NCBI GenBank assembly: GCA_902772565.1
Contig: CACYBJ010000257.1
Location: 1 to 7,315, forward strand
Direction: 5' to 3'
Source: an uncultured Lachnospiraceae bacterium
GTDB lineage: Bacteria; Bacillota; Clostridia; Lachnospirales; Lachnospiraceae
Length of the DNA: 7,315 bases
Below are positions 1-6,148 of this stretch, piece by piece. Each line of letters opens with the position of its first letter. Within the stretch, counting starts at the first letter, position 1. The translations under genes and the position numbers were made by a program. The notes beneath the pieces were generated by a model. The model made no database searches. It worked only from the letters and a program-made list of their open reading frames with translations, and had not been told where the DNA came from.

Positions 1-693
1 CATGTACTGGAAGGAATAGACGTTTATTTCCTTCTTAAGTTCCTTGCCTAAAGGCTGGGATTTTACTCCCTTAAAGAACATCCTGTAAGCTACTATGAAT
101 CCGCCGATGGCAAATGCCGCATTAACAACAACTCGCGAAATAACAACGCCGCCGACGCCTCCGAGCTTCGCACCTACAACTCTTCCCACGATCAGTGCTA
201 CGGATACGGCAAATGCGTACCATGCGTAGATTCTGTTTTTGAAGAAGGATCTGAAGGTGAACTGCACATCGCTTACCATATCCTGGAAAGGAAGGAGAAG
301 CATGAGCACCGGAACCCAGAGCCTTGCATCCGCAAACTTCTTTGGATAAACCACCAGAAAACTTCCCACCGTTACTATTATCACGATCAGGATGTTGCGG
401 ATTATCGAGTTTTTAATTATGTAATCAAACAGAGAACGTTTTTCTTCTATGCTTTTTCCCAGGACCACATAGCGAAGTATGGCAAATGAAAGACCCAGGG
501 CTGCGGCAAGCAACGCATAGCTGTAAATGTTCTCTATGTAGCGTACTACTCCGTATTCCTTTTTTGAAAGAATACGAACCACCACGATGGAGCCGAAGAA
601 GGCCACGAACTTGGTGAGGAAGGTTCCCACTGTAATATGCAGCGCCCCTTCCCTGTAGAGCTTCGCTACACTTGTTTTTATTTTTTCAAGCAT
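1..693 (-). CDS. wzx: Wzx-type polysaccharide flippase, N-terminal part (cut by left edge)
   Basis: Read on the minus strand from ATG at 693, the frame stays open for 231 codons to position 1 without a stop, so the C-terminal half or more is missing. The start of the protein is typical of the oligosaccharide flippase branch of the MOP superfamily: a short basic amphipathic lead, then a first membrane helix with GTFLTKFVAFFGSIVVVRIL (residues 23-42), followed by the KKEYGVVRY signature (44-52) and GLSFAILRY (67-75). Further hydrophobic stretches lie near residues 55-73, 98-116, 125-138, 157-175 and 180-203. In this family the protein moves undecaprenyl-diphosphate-linked repeat units across the cytoplasmic membrane. 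A Shine-Dalgarno AAAGGA lies 5 nt before the ATG. It starts 32 nt after the stop of the preceding glycosyltransferase, so it is probably co-transcribed. Family assignment is firm; the substrate cannot be told. Confidence 0.88.
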   Translation of the reverse strand, partial: MLEKIKTSVAKLYREGALHITVGTFLTKFVAFFGSIVVVRILSKKEYGVVRYIENIYSYALLAAALGLSFAILRYVVLGKSIEEKRSLFDYIIKNSIIRNILIVIIVTVGSFLVVYPKKFADARLWVPVLMLLLPFQDMVSDVQFTFRSFFKNRIYAWYAFAVSVALIVGRVVGAKLGGVGGVVISRVVVNAAFAIGGFIVAYRMFFKGVKSQPLGKELKKEINVYSFQYM

Positions 694-725
694 ATTTTTC
701 CTTTACGGGCCCTAATCCTCCCGGC
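694..725 (-). promoter_or_regulatory. Intercistronic gap with ribosome binding site for wzx
   Basis: The 32-nt gap between the GT4-like gene and wzx holds two purine-rich sites in the mRNA sense: GGGAGGA about 20 nt before the wzx ATG, too far for normal use, and AAAGGA 5 nt before it, which is the likely working site. The distal site falls in the loop of a small hairpin (see 709-732). No promoter-like or terminator-like sequence is seen. Confidence 0.5.
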
Positions 726-732
726 CTAGGGC
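709..732 (-). other. Short hairpin spanning the stop codon of the GT4-like gene
   Basis: GCCCTA (709-714) and TAGGGC (727-732) form a perfect 6-bp inverted repeat around a 12-nt loop. In the transcript the UAG stop codon of the upstream gene lies in the 5' arm and the purine-rich GGGAGGA lies in the loop. No U-tract follows, so this is not a canonical terminator. It may affect RNA stability or coupling between the two genes, or be chance; six base pairs is weak evidence. Confidence 0.3.
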
Positions 733-2105
733 GTAATATCTTTTCCGCTCTCCATGATACTTTCGTATCTTGCGGCAATTACCGGATAACTGTACTGCCC
801 GATGACTTCGCTGTTTCCCTTGTAGGAGAAATCTCCGGTTTCCTTATACTCCGTGTAACCCTTAAGGATGTACTCCTTAAGTGCAGCCTTGGCCTCTTCG
901 CCTCTCGCCTCTTCGAAGGCGAAACCGGCACCGCTTTCGGTAAGGATTTCATAAATCTTGCTGCCGCTTCTGTTGCCGTTTACAATGGCCAGAACATTTC
1001 TTTCGGCATTTAAATATTCCATGAACTTGCCGGTAAGCATGTCCTCTTCGTCGTTATCGTTCCAGCTGATTACCAGAAGCATCTGGCTTGTAAGCTGCAT
1101 GGTAAGAGCCTGTTTTCTTTCCACAAATCCGTGGTCGCAAAGCATGCCGGATAAGGCATATTCCGCAGCCTGCTCCGTCAGCAGATCGAAGTTACCGCCT
1201 GCATAGTCAACTACCACTTCCGACATGTCGATCATTCCCGTATCGATAAGTTCCCGAAGTGCGGCAAAGAAGAAGCCGAAATCGGTTTTTCCGCCGTATA
1301 TTCTTCCGGTATAGATGATGTGAAATCTTCCGTCGTTAAAAGGAAGCTCGATACCGTCTCCGGACTTGATGGCCTGTTTTATTTCCGCCGTATCCTCCGG
1401 GTCGAAACCGTTGATCACAACATGGCTTCTGTCGGTGTCTGCGCAGATTCCCATGGATACTCTGTTAACTCCGGTTATTGCAAAGGCCCTGCGGTTTACA
1501 TCCTCCATCATTTTGTTAAAGAAACGATCGAAGGATCTGGGGCGATAGTACATAATAGCCGGGTCGCGGAAATCCGCAATCCACTTAAGGTCCGGATTCT
1601 CGTCCTTTATTCTTTCCGCCAGAAGGTGCGCTCCCGCATCACCGTAGGATGAAATCATGGCGTCAAACTTTATGTTTTTCATGCGCTTAAAAAGAGCAAG
1701 TCCTCTTTTTGCAAACAGCCTTTCGTTGTAGATATACTTGGCTGTGTTGGCATACTTGTAGGCCTTTTCTTTGGCATTTGCCTCTGTTACCGGCATGAAT
1801 TTTACGGCATTGGTGCCGCTTCCGGCAGATGCTCCCGCATTGGCATTTCCGCCGCCGGTATTGCCGCGCATTCTGTCAATGAAATTGTCCATGACATCTA
1901 TGCCAAGCACTTTTATATCTGCCCCCATGGCCTTAAGGTCACGGGTAAGAAGGGGATCCTTTTTGTCTCCCGAACTTCTTGTTATAACTACAAACCGGTA
2001 GTTGCCGGTAGCCTGAAGATATTTTGCTATTTTGGTAAATCTGATGGATGCAATGGTATTTACCGGAGCAAAATACTGGCTGATTATTAAAACTGTCTTC
2101 TTCAA
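726..2105 (-). CDS. GT-B (GT4-like) glycosyltransferase with a Gly/Ala/Asn/Ser-rich insert
   Basis: A 459-residue protein with a GT-B, family 4-like layout. The N-terminus has a Rossmann beta strand and loop (KKTVLIISQYFAPVNTIAS, 2-20), followed by RFTKIAKYL (22-30) as in acceptor-side domains of cytoplasmic GT4 enzymes. The C-terminal donor domain starts near FHIIYTGRIYGGKTDFGFFF (261-280), then has GFVERKQAL (326-334) and LTGKFMEYL (357-365), the counterpart of the usual 'lpgKlfEYl' nucleotide-sugar site. It probably adds one sugar to the lipid-linked repeat unit at the inner membrane face. The start is TTG: no ATG exists upstream of the first strand, and a GGGGG site lies 7 nt before it. 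Residues 81-100 are a low-complexity Gly/Ala/Asn/Ser/Thr run, unusual in such enzymes. It follows the Wzy-like gene by 21 nt. Donor and linkage are unknown. Confidence 0.85.
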   Translation of the reverse strand: MKKTVLIISQYFAPVNTIASIRFTKIAKYLQATGNYRFVVITRSSGDKKDPLLTRDLKAMGADIKVLGIDVMDNFIDRMRGNTGGGNANAGASAGSGTNAVKFMPVTEANAKEKAYKYANTAKYIYNERLFAKRGLALFKRMKNIKFDAMISSYGDAGAHLLAERIKDENPDLKWIADFRDPAIMYYRPRSFDRFFNKMMEDVNRRAFAITGVNRVSMGICADTDRSHVVINGFDPEDTAEIKQAIKSGDGIELPFNDGRFHIIYTGRIYGGKTDFGFFFAALRELIDTGMIDMSEVVVDYAGGNFDLLTEQAAEYALSGMLCDHGFVERKQALTMQLTSQMLLVISWNDNDEEDMLTGKFMEYLNAERNVLAIVNGNRSGSKIYEILTESGAGFAFEEARGEEAKAALKEYILKGYTEYKETGDFSYKGNSEVIGQYSYPVIAARYESIMESGKDITP

Positions 2106-2107
2106 AA

Positions 2108-2148
2108 CGTTACCCCCGCAGGCGTGTTATGATACCGTGCCTGCACCG
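2108..2148 (-). repeat. Palindromic flanking repeat, copy A (3' side of wzy)
   Basis: In transcript sense this 41-bp block reads CGGTGCAGGCACG, a 12-nt spacer, then GCCTGCG, GGG and GTAACG. It contains the inverted pair GCAGGC/GCCTGC (2139-2144 and 2118-2123) with a 15-nt loop. It matches copy B at 3522-3563 on the 5' side of wzy in the same orientation: the first 13 bases differ at 2, and GCCTGCG and TAACG are shared, with four extra G here. Copy A covers the last six or seven codons and the stop of wzy and the ribosome binding site of the next gene. No U-tract follows. It may be a remnant of a recombination joint; chance is not excluded. Confidence 0.45.
2113..2117 (-). promoter_or_regulatory. 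G-rich ribosome binding site supporting a TTG start
   Basis: In mRNA sense, GGGGG sits 7 nt before the TTG at 2105. It is not a perfect anti-SD match but is the only purine block in range, and spacing is good. It supports TTG as start of the GT4-like gene, because beginning at the first internal ATG would remove the N-terminal Rossmann strand. Confidence 0.5.
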
Positions 2149-3512
2149 GCATCTGCATTCTCTTTGCGTCTTCCCGAAAGTATGCGTCCCCGGGCATTTT
2201 TACTGCCGCGAAGCATTAACGAGAAAACAAGAACTATTATTATGATAAACACGAAGGACGTACTTGTTATGACATCGTTGCCCAGAGCCACCGCAAGGGC
2301 AATGGAAATAACGTACTTTACTTCGTCGGTTGTTTCTTTGTAAAAGTAACCCACCAGACCGATGAGCATCACCAGAAGGAGCGGATAAACAAAGCAGCCC
2401 GCAAAACCGAATCTGGAGTAGGCCTCGGCAAGCATTCCCGCATTGGGATTGGCAACCTGTCCCTTAAAGAACCTGGTTGAAATAAGGCTCGGAACCGAAG
2501 CCGGATAGGTGTCCGTAAAGAATCTGTCCACCAGGAAGGTGTCCTGGCTCCATCCTATTATCTCCCGGTGGGAGAAGAAGGAAACATACAGGTAGTTAAG
2601 CCATGCCGGCAACACGAAGAAACGTCTTACGAATATGTTGAATATGAAATTCACCAGATATCCATGAACCGCTGCCAGGTTGCACAGGCTGATGCCCACC
2701 ACCGCCAGGTACAGATAGGTTTCAAACTCTTTTATAAATCCCGACAGGCCGATGCCAATGCCTACGGCAAGCATCAGAAGATAGAACTTGTCATTGGCCA
2801 TGGAGTAAAGAGCCACCTGGAACACGCAGAAGCCCGCACCGTAGATAAATCGCTTCTTCCTGAAAAGGAAGGCTATCATAGCCGGGCAGATGTAGGTTCC
2901 CAGGGTACTCTTAAAAAACGTAGTTATATCGCTGGCGTTTTTCTTGTACTCTTCACGGGTCTCGTATACATTATCGATGCTGAGGGAAAGGCTGAAGTTC
3001 GGCATACGAAGGATTATGTAAGCCAGCATCAGCACAAAAAGCCCTGCCATCAGGTAATGCTCGTATTTTCGGTTATTAAATACCTTGATACTTAATCTCG
3101 GCACGTAAAATGTAAGCAGTGCCGCGAAGAAGCAGAACACGGACCAGTAAATGACGAAGAGGAATACCATCCGCTCATAGCCCTCGCCTTCAAAGAGGCA
3201 GTAGGAAAGGAGCATGGGTGCGCAGTATATGTAAAACAGGGTGCGTACCACACCGTCCATTATTTTATTGTCCGTATTAACACACATGGTTGCGAAGAAC
3301 ATGAGTATCACAAGCACCATGGCGATTATCAGTTTTTCGGCGGAAAAAGCCTTGTTATAGTCAATGATCCGCGCGGTATATACATAGTAGGAAGGAAGCA
3401 GCACAATGTTTACCGCATATACATAGACAAGGCTGAAAAACAGCAGGGCAGGAATGTGCCACGGCTTGAATTTTGCATAGCCGAACTGAATTGTCCTTGT
3501 CCACTTATCCAT
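2127..3512 (-). CDS. wzy: Wzy-type polysaccharide repeat-unit polymerase (polytopic membrane protein)
   Basis: A 461-residue hydrophobic protein with roughly 11 to 12 candidate membrane helices (near 20-40, 61-78, 88-106, 114-136, 150-168, 204-218, 222-238, 243-259, 266-290, 370-390, 398-415, 418-435). A long polar segment at about 295-365 is the likely large extracytoplasmic loop. It ends in NPNAGMLAEAYSRFGFAG (355-372), which resembles the 'N.G...E.Y..FG..G' signature of O-antigen polymerases. In the Wzx/Wzy route such proteins join flipped, lipid-linked repeat units into chains outside the membrane. Its position among glycosyltransferases and next but one to wzx supports this. An O-antigen ligase or other membrane glycan enzyme is less likely. 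The ATG at 3512 has no clear Shine-Dalgarno site. The basic tail ends in NADAGAGTVS, partly encoded by a repeat that flanks the gene. Confidence 0.78.
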   Translation of the reverse strand: MDKWTRTIQFGYAKFKPWHIPALLFFSLVYVYAVNIVLLPSYYVYTARIIDYNKAFSAEKLIIAMVLVILMFFATMCVNTDNKIMDGVVRTLFYIYCAPMLLSYCLFEGEGYERMVFLFVIYWSVFCFFAALLTFYVPRLSIKVFNNRKYEHYLMAGLFVLMLAYIILRMPNFSLSLSIDNVYETREEYKKNASDITTFFKSTLGTYICPAMIAFLFRKKRFIYGAGFCVFQVALYSMANDKFYLLMLAVGIGIGLSGFIKEFETYLYLAVVGISLCNLAAVHGYLVNFIFNIFVRRFFVLPAWLNYLYVSFFSHREIIGWSQDTFLVDRFFTDTYPASVPSLISTRFFKGQVANPNAGMLAEAYSRFGFAGCFVYPLLLVMLIGLVGYFYKETTDEVKYVISIALAVALGNDVITSTSFVFIIIIVLVFSLMLRGSKNARGRILSGRRKENADAGAGTVS

Positions 3513-3522
3513 GTATTGTACC
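3510..3522 (-). repeat. Shared 13-nt start-site block, copy 3 (wzy)
   Basis: Transcript-sense GGTACAATACATG, ending in the wzy ATG. It matches the blocks at 5358-5370 and 6132-6144 at 11 of 13 positions common to all three. No purine-rich Shine-Dalgarno site is present here, so the block itself may matter for initiation, or mark a recombination boundary. Confidence 0.4.
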
Positions 3523-3563
3523 GTTACGCAGGCTCACTATCGTACGATGACGAGCCTGCAGCG
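3522..3563 (-). repeat. Palindromic flanking repeat, copy B (5' side of wzy)
   Basis: A 42-bp block that in transcript sense begins CGCTGCAGGCTCG and ends GCCTGCGTAACG. The arms GCAGGCTC and GAGCCTGC (3552-3559 and 3528-3535) pair perfectly over 8 bp. The 16-nt interior has the 10-nt palindrome ATCGTACGAT centred on the same axis, giving a 32-nt palindrome with three mismatched pairs. It is related to copy A beyond the other end of wzy. It lies in the 65-nt gap between the GT2 gene and wzy. Confidence 0.5.
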
Positions 3564-3568
3564 TCATC
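3528..3568 (-). other. Overlapping hairpins with pseudoknot order upstream of wzy
   Basis: Two stems compete or interlock in the wzy leader. Stem one pairs 3528-3535 with 3552-3559 (8 bp). Stem two pairs GATGACG/CGTCATC at 3546-3552 and 3562-3568 (7 bp, 9-nt loop). Each stem has one arm in the loop of the other, which is the order of an H-type pseudoknot, with one shared base at 3552. No U-tract follows either stem, so a canonical intrinsic terminator is unlikely. A translational or attenuation-like control of wzy is possible but inferred only from pairing. Confidence 0.4.
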
Positions 3569-3577
3569 ATAGTTTAT

Positions 3578-4576
3578 TCATCCCTTTCGGGATGTGATTA
3601 TACAGGCCAGATCCTTAATGGCGGCTCTGTCCGTCTTTGATGTGTACTTTCCGTAGTCCCCTGAAGTAAGGCATTTCAGGTAGATCACAAAGTTCTTAAG
3701 CTTACTGCCGCCCACAATGCCTGCTCTCCATTTGTAGAAGCTTCCGGCTCTTTTAATGCCTGCGTAGCCCGGGCGGTTTTTATACAGTTTCTTTACAAAT
3801 GCAAACTTGCCTGCCGTACGGGTATTGCTGGCGCGTACCGCGGAATTCATGGCCGAAAAACCTTCGAATTTTCTGGTTTTTCCGGCACCCACGGCGTTGC
3901 CCGCATGCTGTCTGTACAGTACAAGCTCCCTGTTAAGCGGAAGTACCTTGGCACTTCTTAAAGCCTCCCAGCCGATGGCCTCATCGTGAAGCATGTCCGG
4001 ACAGGAAAGATTGGTTCTTTCAAGAAGCTCTTTCTTTACAGCCATACTCATGCCCGTAAAGATGTTGCGCCTAAGCATTTCCGTTACGAGTTTCTCGTTA
4101 TCTATGTCGCCTGACGGGGAGAAATCAATGGATTCCCACAGCGTATGACCGGTTTTATTCAGTTTGTCGTCGGTAAGGGAAGCATCTGCAAAAACAAGGT
4201 CGCAGTCAGGGTTTTCTTCAAAAACCTCCATAACGCTTTCCACCTTTTCCGGCTGCCAGAAGTCGTCCTGGTCACAGAAAAAGATAACATCGCCGGTACA
4301 GGCGGATGTGGCATCCGTAAAGCCCCGTAAAACACCGCCGTTTTCGGCATGCTTAATTATGCAGTAGCTGATGCCGTCTTCCTTAAGTATGGCTGATGCA
4401 ACTTCGGTAGTGTCATCCTTCGAAGCATCGTCGCAGATGATTATTTCATCCGGACGCCTTGTCTGGTTCAGAATACTCTCAAGCTGCTCGGCTATGTGAG
4501 CGGCACCGTTGTAGGCTGCCATTGCCACGCTTACTTTGTAATTTATGGTCTCTGAATTATCTTCTGTATGTTTCAT
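3578..4576 (-). CDS. GT2 family glycosyltransferase (rhamnosyltransferase-like)
   Basis: A 332-residue GT-A enzyme. VSVAMAAYNGAAHIAEQLES (15-34) and PDEIIICDDASKDDT (42-56) form the nucleotide-binding fold. FFCDQDDFWQPEKVE (99-113) holds the metal-binding DXD motif. LHDEAIGWEAL (196-206) supplies the likely catalytic Asp-Glu region, and LYRQHAGNAVG (220-230) is the family's C-terminal 'YR.H..N..G' element. This pattern, with about 330 residues, is common in GT2 enzymes annotated as rhamnosyl- or related transferases of O-antigen and capsule loci, but the sugar cannot be read from sequence. No membrane helix is evident; it probably works at the cytoplasmic face on lipid-linked intermediates. 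Its ATG lies 20 nt inside the preceding gene, and no Shine-Dalgarno site is seen (the leader reads CCTTTATTTATTACT), so translational coupling is likely. Its final codons and stop lie in a GNRA-capped hairpin. Confidence 0.9.
   Translation of the reverse strand: MKHTEDNSETINYKVSVAMAAYNGAAHIAEQLESILNQTRRPDEIIICDDASKDDTTEVASAILKEDGISYCIIKHAENGGVLRGFTDATSACTGDVIFFCDQDDFWQPEKVESVMEVFEENPDCDLVFADASLTDDKLNKTGHTLWESIDFSPSGDIDNEKLVTEMLRRNIFTGMSMAVKKELLERTNLSCPDMLHDEAIGWEALRSAKVLPLNRELVLYRQHAGNAVGAGKTRKFEGFSAMNSAVRASNTRTAGKFAFVKKLYKNRPGYAGIKRAGSFYKWRAGIVGGSKLKNFVIYLKCLTSGDYGKYTSKTDRAAIKDLACIITSRKG
3579..3594 (-). other. GNRA-tetraloop hairpin at the end of the GT2 gene
   Basis: In the transcript CAUCCC and GGGAUG pair perfectly around a GAAA tetraloop, a very stable form. 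The 3' arm runs into the UGA stop codon of the GT2 gene. The next bases are AAUAAACUAUG, not a U-tract, so it is not a normal terminator. It may protect upstream mRNA from 3' exonucleases after processing, or lower translation and transcription into wzy. It sits 11 nt before the interlocking stems at 3528-3568. Confidence 0.45.
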
Positions 4577-5360
4577 AGTAATAAATAAAGGATTTTGACT
4601 CCTCTGTGTTGATCTTTATGTCTCCCAGCTTCATGCTGCCGTCTTCCTTGTGGAAGATGTTTACGGAAGGCATAAACACTGTTTTGACCCCGGCTGCGTG
4701 AGCTCTGTGGGCCAGCAGGAATTCCTCCTCGAAAAGGAACATATTGTCGTCGTAAAGCGGGAAGCCGATGGCATCTGCCGCATCACGTCCTATTATCACA
4801 AAGCTTCCGTGAGCCGCATGGATCTTGGCGCCGTCACGGTTACGGTTAAGCTTTACAAACAGTTCTCTTATAAACTTGTTTAAGGCAAATCCGGCATAGA
4901 GTACAAACTTGTTTTCGTGCTTGAAACCGTAGTACAAAAGCCTCTCCGCAAGCCTGCAGTCCTTCGCAAGTATGGGATTCTGCCTCTTGCCTGTTTTGGT
5001 TACTATGTAGGGAGCCACGATACAGTTTTTAAGTTTGTCCGGCAATGCCTCAAACTTTTCGATAACGATGTCCGGATTGCTCACTATCACATAGTCGAAA
5101 TCATATTTTTCTACGGCATATGCAATACCGGCATTGTTTCCGTAACTGTAGCCCTTATTGGGTTCCTCGATGAAGTCGCATCCGCCGGCTTCGGCAATTT
5201 TGCGAATTCCCGCGGAGGATTCTTCGTCGTAGAAAGCATTGACTATTACGACTCTTGAATCCGGTACCTTTTCCTTAATGCTTTCAAGGCACTCGGCAAG
5301 ATCGTCGGCATTACGGTAAACAAGTATTACAAATACGTACTTGGTTTTTATTTTAGTCAT
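4557..5360 (-). CDS. GT2 family glycosyltransferase (WbbL/RfbF-like)
   Basis: A 267-residue GT-A enzyme. VFVILVYRN (9-17) opens the nucleotide-binding fold. NKGYSYGNNAGIAYA (68-82) and SNPDIVI (94-100) are signatures of the WbbL/RfbF group, where the NPD triad takes the place of DXD. HGSFVIIGRDAADAIGF (184-200) and FLFEEEFLLAHRAHAAGV (208-225) match its acceptor and catalytic region, and IFHKEDGS (235-242) closes it. Such enzymes often transfer rhamnose or another deoxysugar to lipid-linked glycans, which is only a suggestion here. The reading frame extends upstream to a TTG at 5381, directly after the previous stop. I chose ATG at 5360 because the fold starts just after it and because it follows the same GGTACGA..C block that precedes the ATG of the preceding gene. 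An ATG at 5372 is a second option. It overlaps the next gene by 20 nt. Confidence 0.88.
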   Translation of the reverse strand: MTKIKTKYVFVILVYRNADDLAECLESIKEKVPDSRVVIVNAFYDEESSAGIRKIAEAGGCDFIEEPNKGYSYGNNAGIAYAVEKYDFDYVIVSNPDIVIEKFEALPDKLKNCIVAPYIVTKTGKRQNPILAKDCRLAERLLYYGFKHENKFVLYAGFALNKFIRELFVKLNRNRDGAKIHAAHGSFVIIGRDAADAIGFPLYDDNMFLFEEEFLLAHRAHAAGVKTVFMPSVNIFHKEDGSMKLGDIKINTEESKSFIYYYETYRR

Positions 5361-5370
5361 GTTTCGTACC
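5358..5370 (-). repeat. Shared 13-nt start-site block, copy 2 (WbbL-like gene)
   Basis: Transcript-sense GGTACGAAACATG ending in the chosen ATG at 5360. It differs by one base from the block at 6132-6144. A GAAGGG site lies further upstream, 13 nt before this ATG, which is longer than ideal. Confidence 0.4.
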
Positions 5371-5381
5371 ATGCCCTTCAA

Positions 5382-6134
5382 TTACTTGATGTGCAGCACC
5401 TTGATCACACACCAGTATCCGATGTGGAAAATGCTTCTGGGGATGCTTAAATGCTCAATGTCTCTGTAAAGTATCCAGTGATATTTAATTACCTTGAACT
5501 TGTTGGCACTGATGGAATTGCTTCTGATGCGGTACTTCATGAGTACGCCCTTCATGCCGTAAATGTATTTTTCTTTTTTGAGCATCTGAAGCCAGAGAGC
5601 ATCGTCATTTCTCTTTCTGATGTTCGGAACTTCGAATTTGCCCATCTTCTTTACGGAATACATAACCGTGGAATTACCTACGGGGCAGTCCAGAAGAAGT
5701 CTGTTGTAACTTGTTCTCGGGATTGCCTTTATCACTTTTCCAAGAAGATTTCCGCTTTCGTCAATCTGCTCGTAGGATGTGCAGGTAAAGGCCACATCAT
5801 GTTTTTTCATAAATCCCAGCTGCTTCTCCAGTTTTTCCGGATACCAGAGATCGTCGGAATCACAGAATGCCATGTACTCACCCTCGGCGATTTCCATGGC
5901 CTTGGTTCTTGCAACCGCAGCTCCGGAGTTTACTTCCAGACAGTGATACTTGATTCGGCTGTCTCCTGCCGCATATGCATCCACAACTTCCTTTGTGTTG
6001 TCGGTGGAGCAGTCGTCAACGATGATCATTTCCCAGTTTGTATAAGTCTGGGCCTGAATGCTTCTGATGGTTTCCGCAATATAGTCTCCGCAGTTATAGG
6101 TCGGAGTAATAACAGATATAAGTCCTTCTTTCAT
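5382..6134 (-). CDS. GT2 family glycosyltransferase (TuaG-like)
   Basis: A 250-residue GT-A enzyme. ISVITPTYNCGDYIAETIRS (6-25) and IIVDDCSTDNT (37-47) are the canonical GT2 N-terminus. MAFCDSDDLWYPEKLEKQ (88-105) contains the DXD metal site. RNDDALWL (175-182) is the likely catalytic-base region. KYRIRSNSISANKFK (200-214) and the tail with KYHW, LYRDIEHLSIPRS resemble the TuaG group first named from teichuronic acid synthesis in Bacillus. It should act in the cytoplasm or at the inner membrane face, adding a sugar early in repeat-unit assembly because it directly follows the initiating transferase; that order is inference. Start at ATG 6134 is supported by AGAAGG 8 nt upstream. The gap to the sugar transferase stop is only 14 nt, so the ribosome site nearly touches that stop. 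Donor sugar is not predictable. Confidence 0.92.
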   Translation of the reverse strand: MKEGLISVITPTYNCGDYIAETIRSIQAQTYTNWEMIIVDDCSTDNTKEVVDAYAAGDSRIKYHCLEVNSGAAVARTKAMEIAEGEYMAFCDSDDLWYPEKLEKQLGFMKKHDVAFTCTSYEQIDESGNLLGKVIKAIPRTSYNRLLLDCPVGNSTVMYSVKKMGKFEVPNIRKRNDDALWLQMLKKEKYIYGMKGVLMKYRIRSNSISANKFKVIKYHWILYRDIEHLSIPRSIFHIGYWCVIKVLHIK

Positions 6135-6144
6135 GTCTCGTACC
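6132..6144 (-). repeat. Shared 13-nt start-site block, copy 1 (TuaG-like gene)
   Basis: Transcript-sense GGTACGAGACATG ending in the ATG at 6134. Here the first two G belong to a good AGAAGG Shine-Dalgarno site with 8-nt spacing. The same block recurs at two later starts in the operon. Confidence 0.4.
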
Positions 6145-6148
6145 TTCT

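Noticed and set aside
672..1206. Plus-strand frames of 113 and 82 codons opposite the GT4-like gene
   Set aside because: Antisense to a good gene with clear motifs, with no ribosome site or family signature.
2568..3095. Open frame of 175 codons on the plus strand opposite wzy
   Set aside because: It is antisense to a coherent polytopic membrane protein, and its His/Gln/Lys-rich translation looks like reverse-complemented membrane codons.
3528..3559. Rho-independent terminator before wzy
   Set aside because: The stem is GC-rich, but the following bases GTAACGGTAC contain no U-tract, and transcription must continue for wzy and wzx unless an unseen promoter exists.
4159..4350. Minus-strand frame of 63 codons inside the 3578-4576 gene
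   Set aside because: It is an out-of-frame shadow of the GT2 core region, which carries the DXD motif in the other frame.
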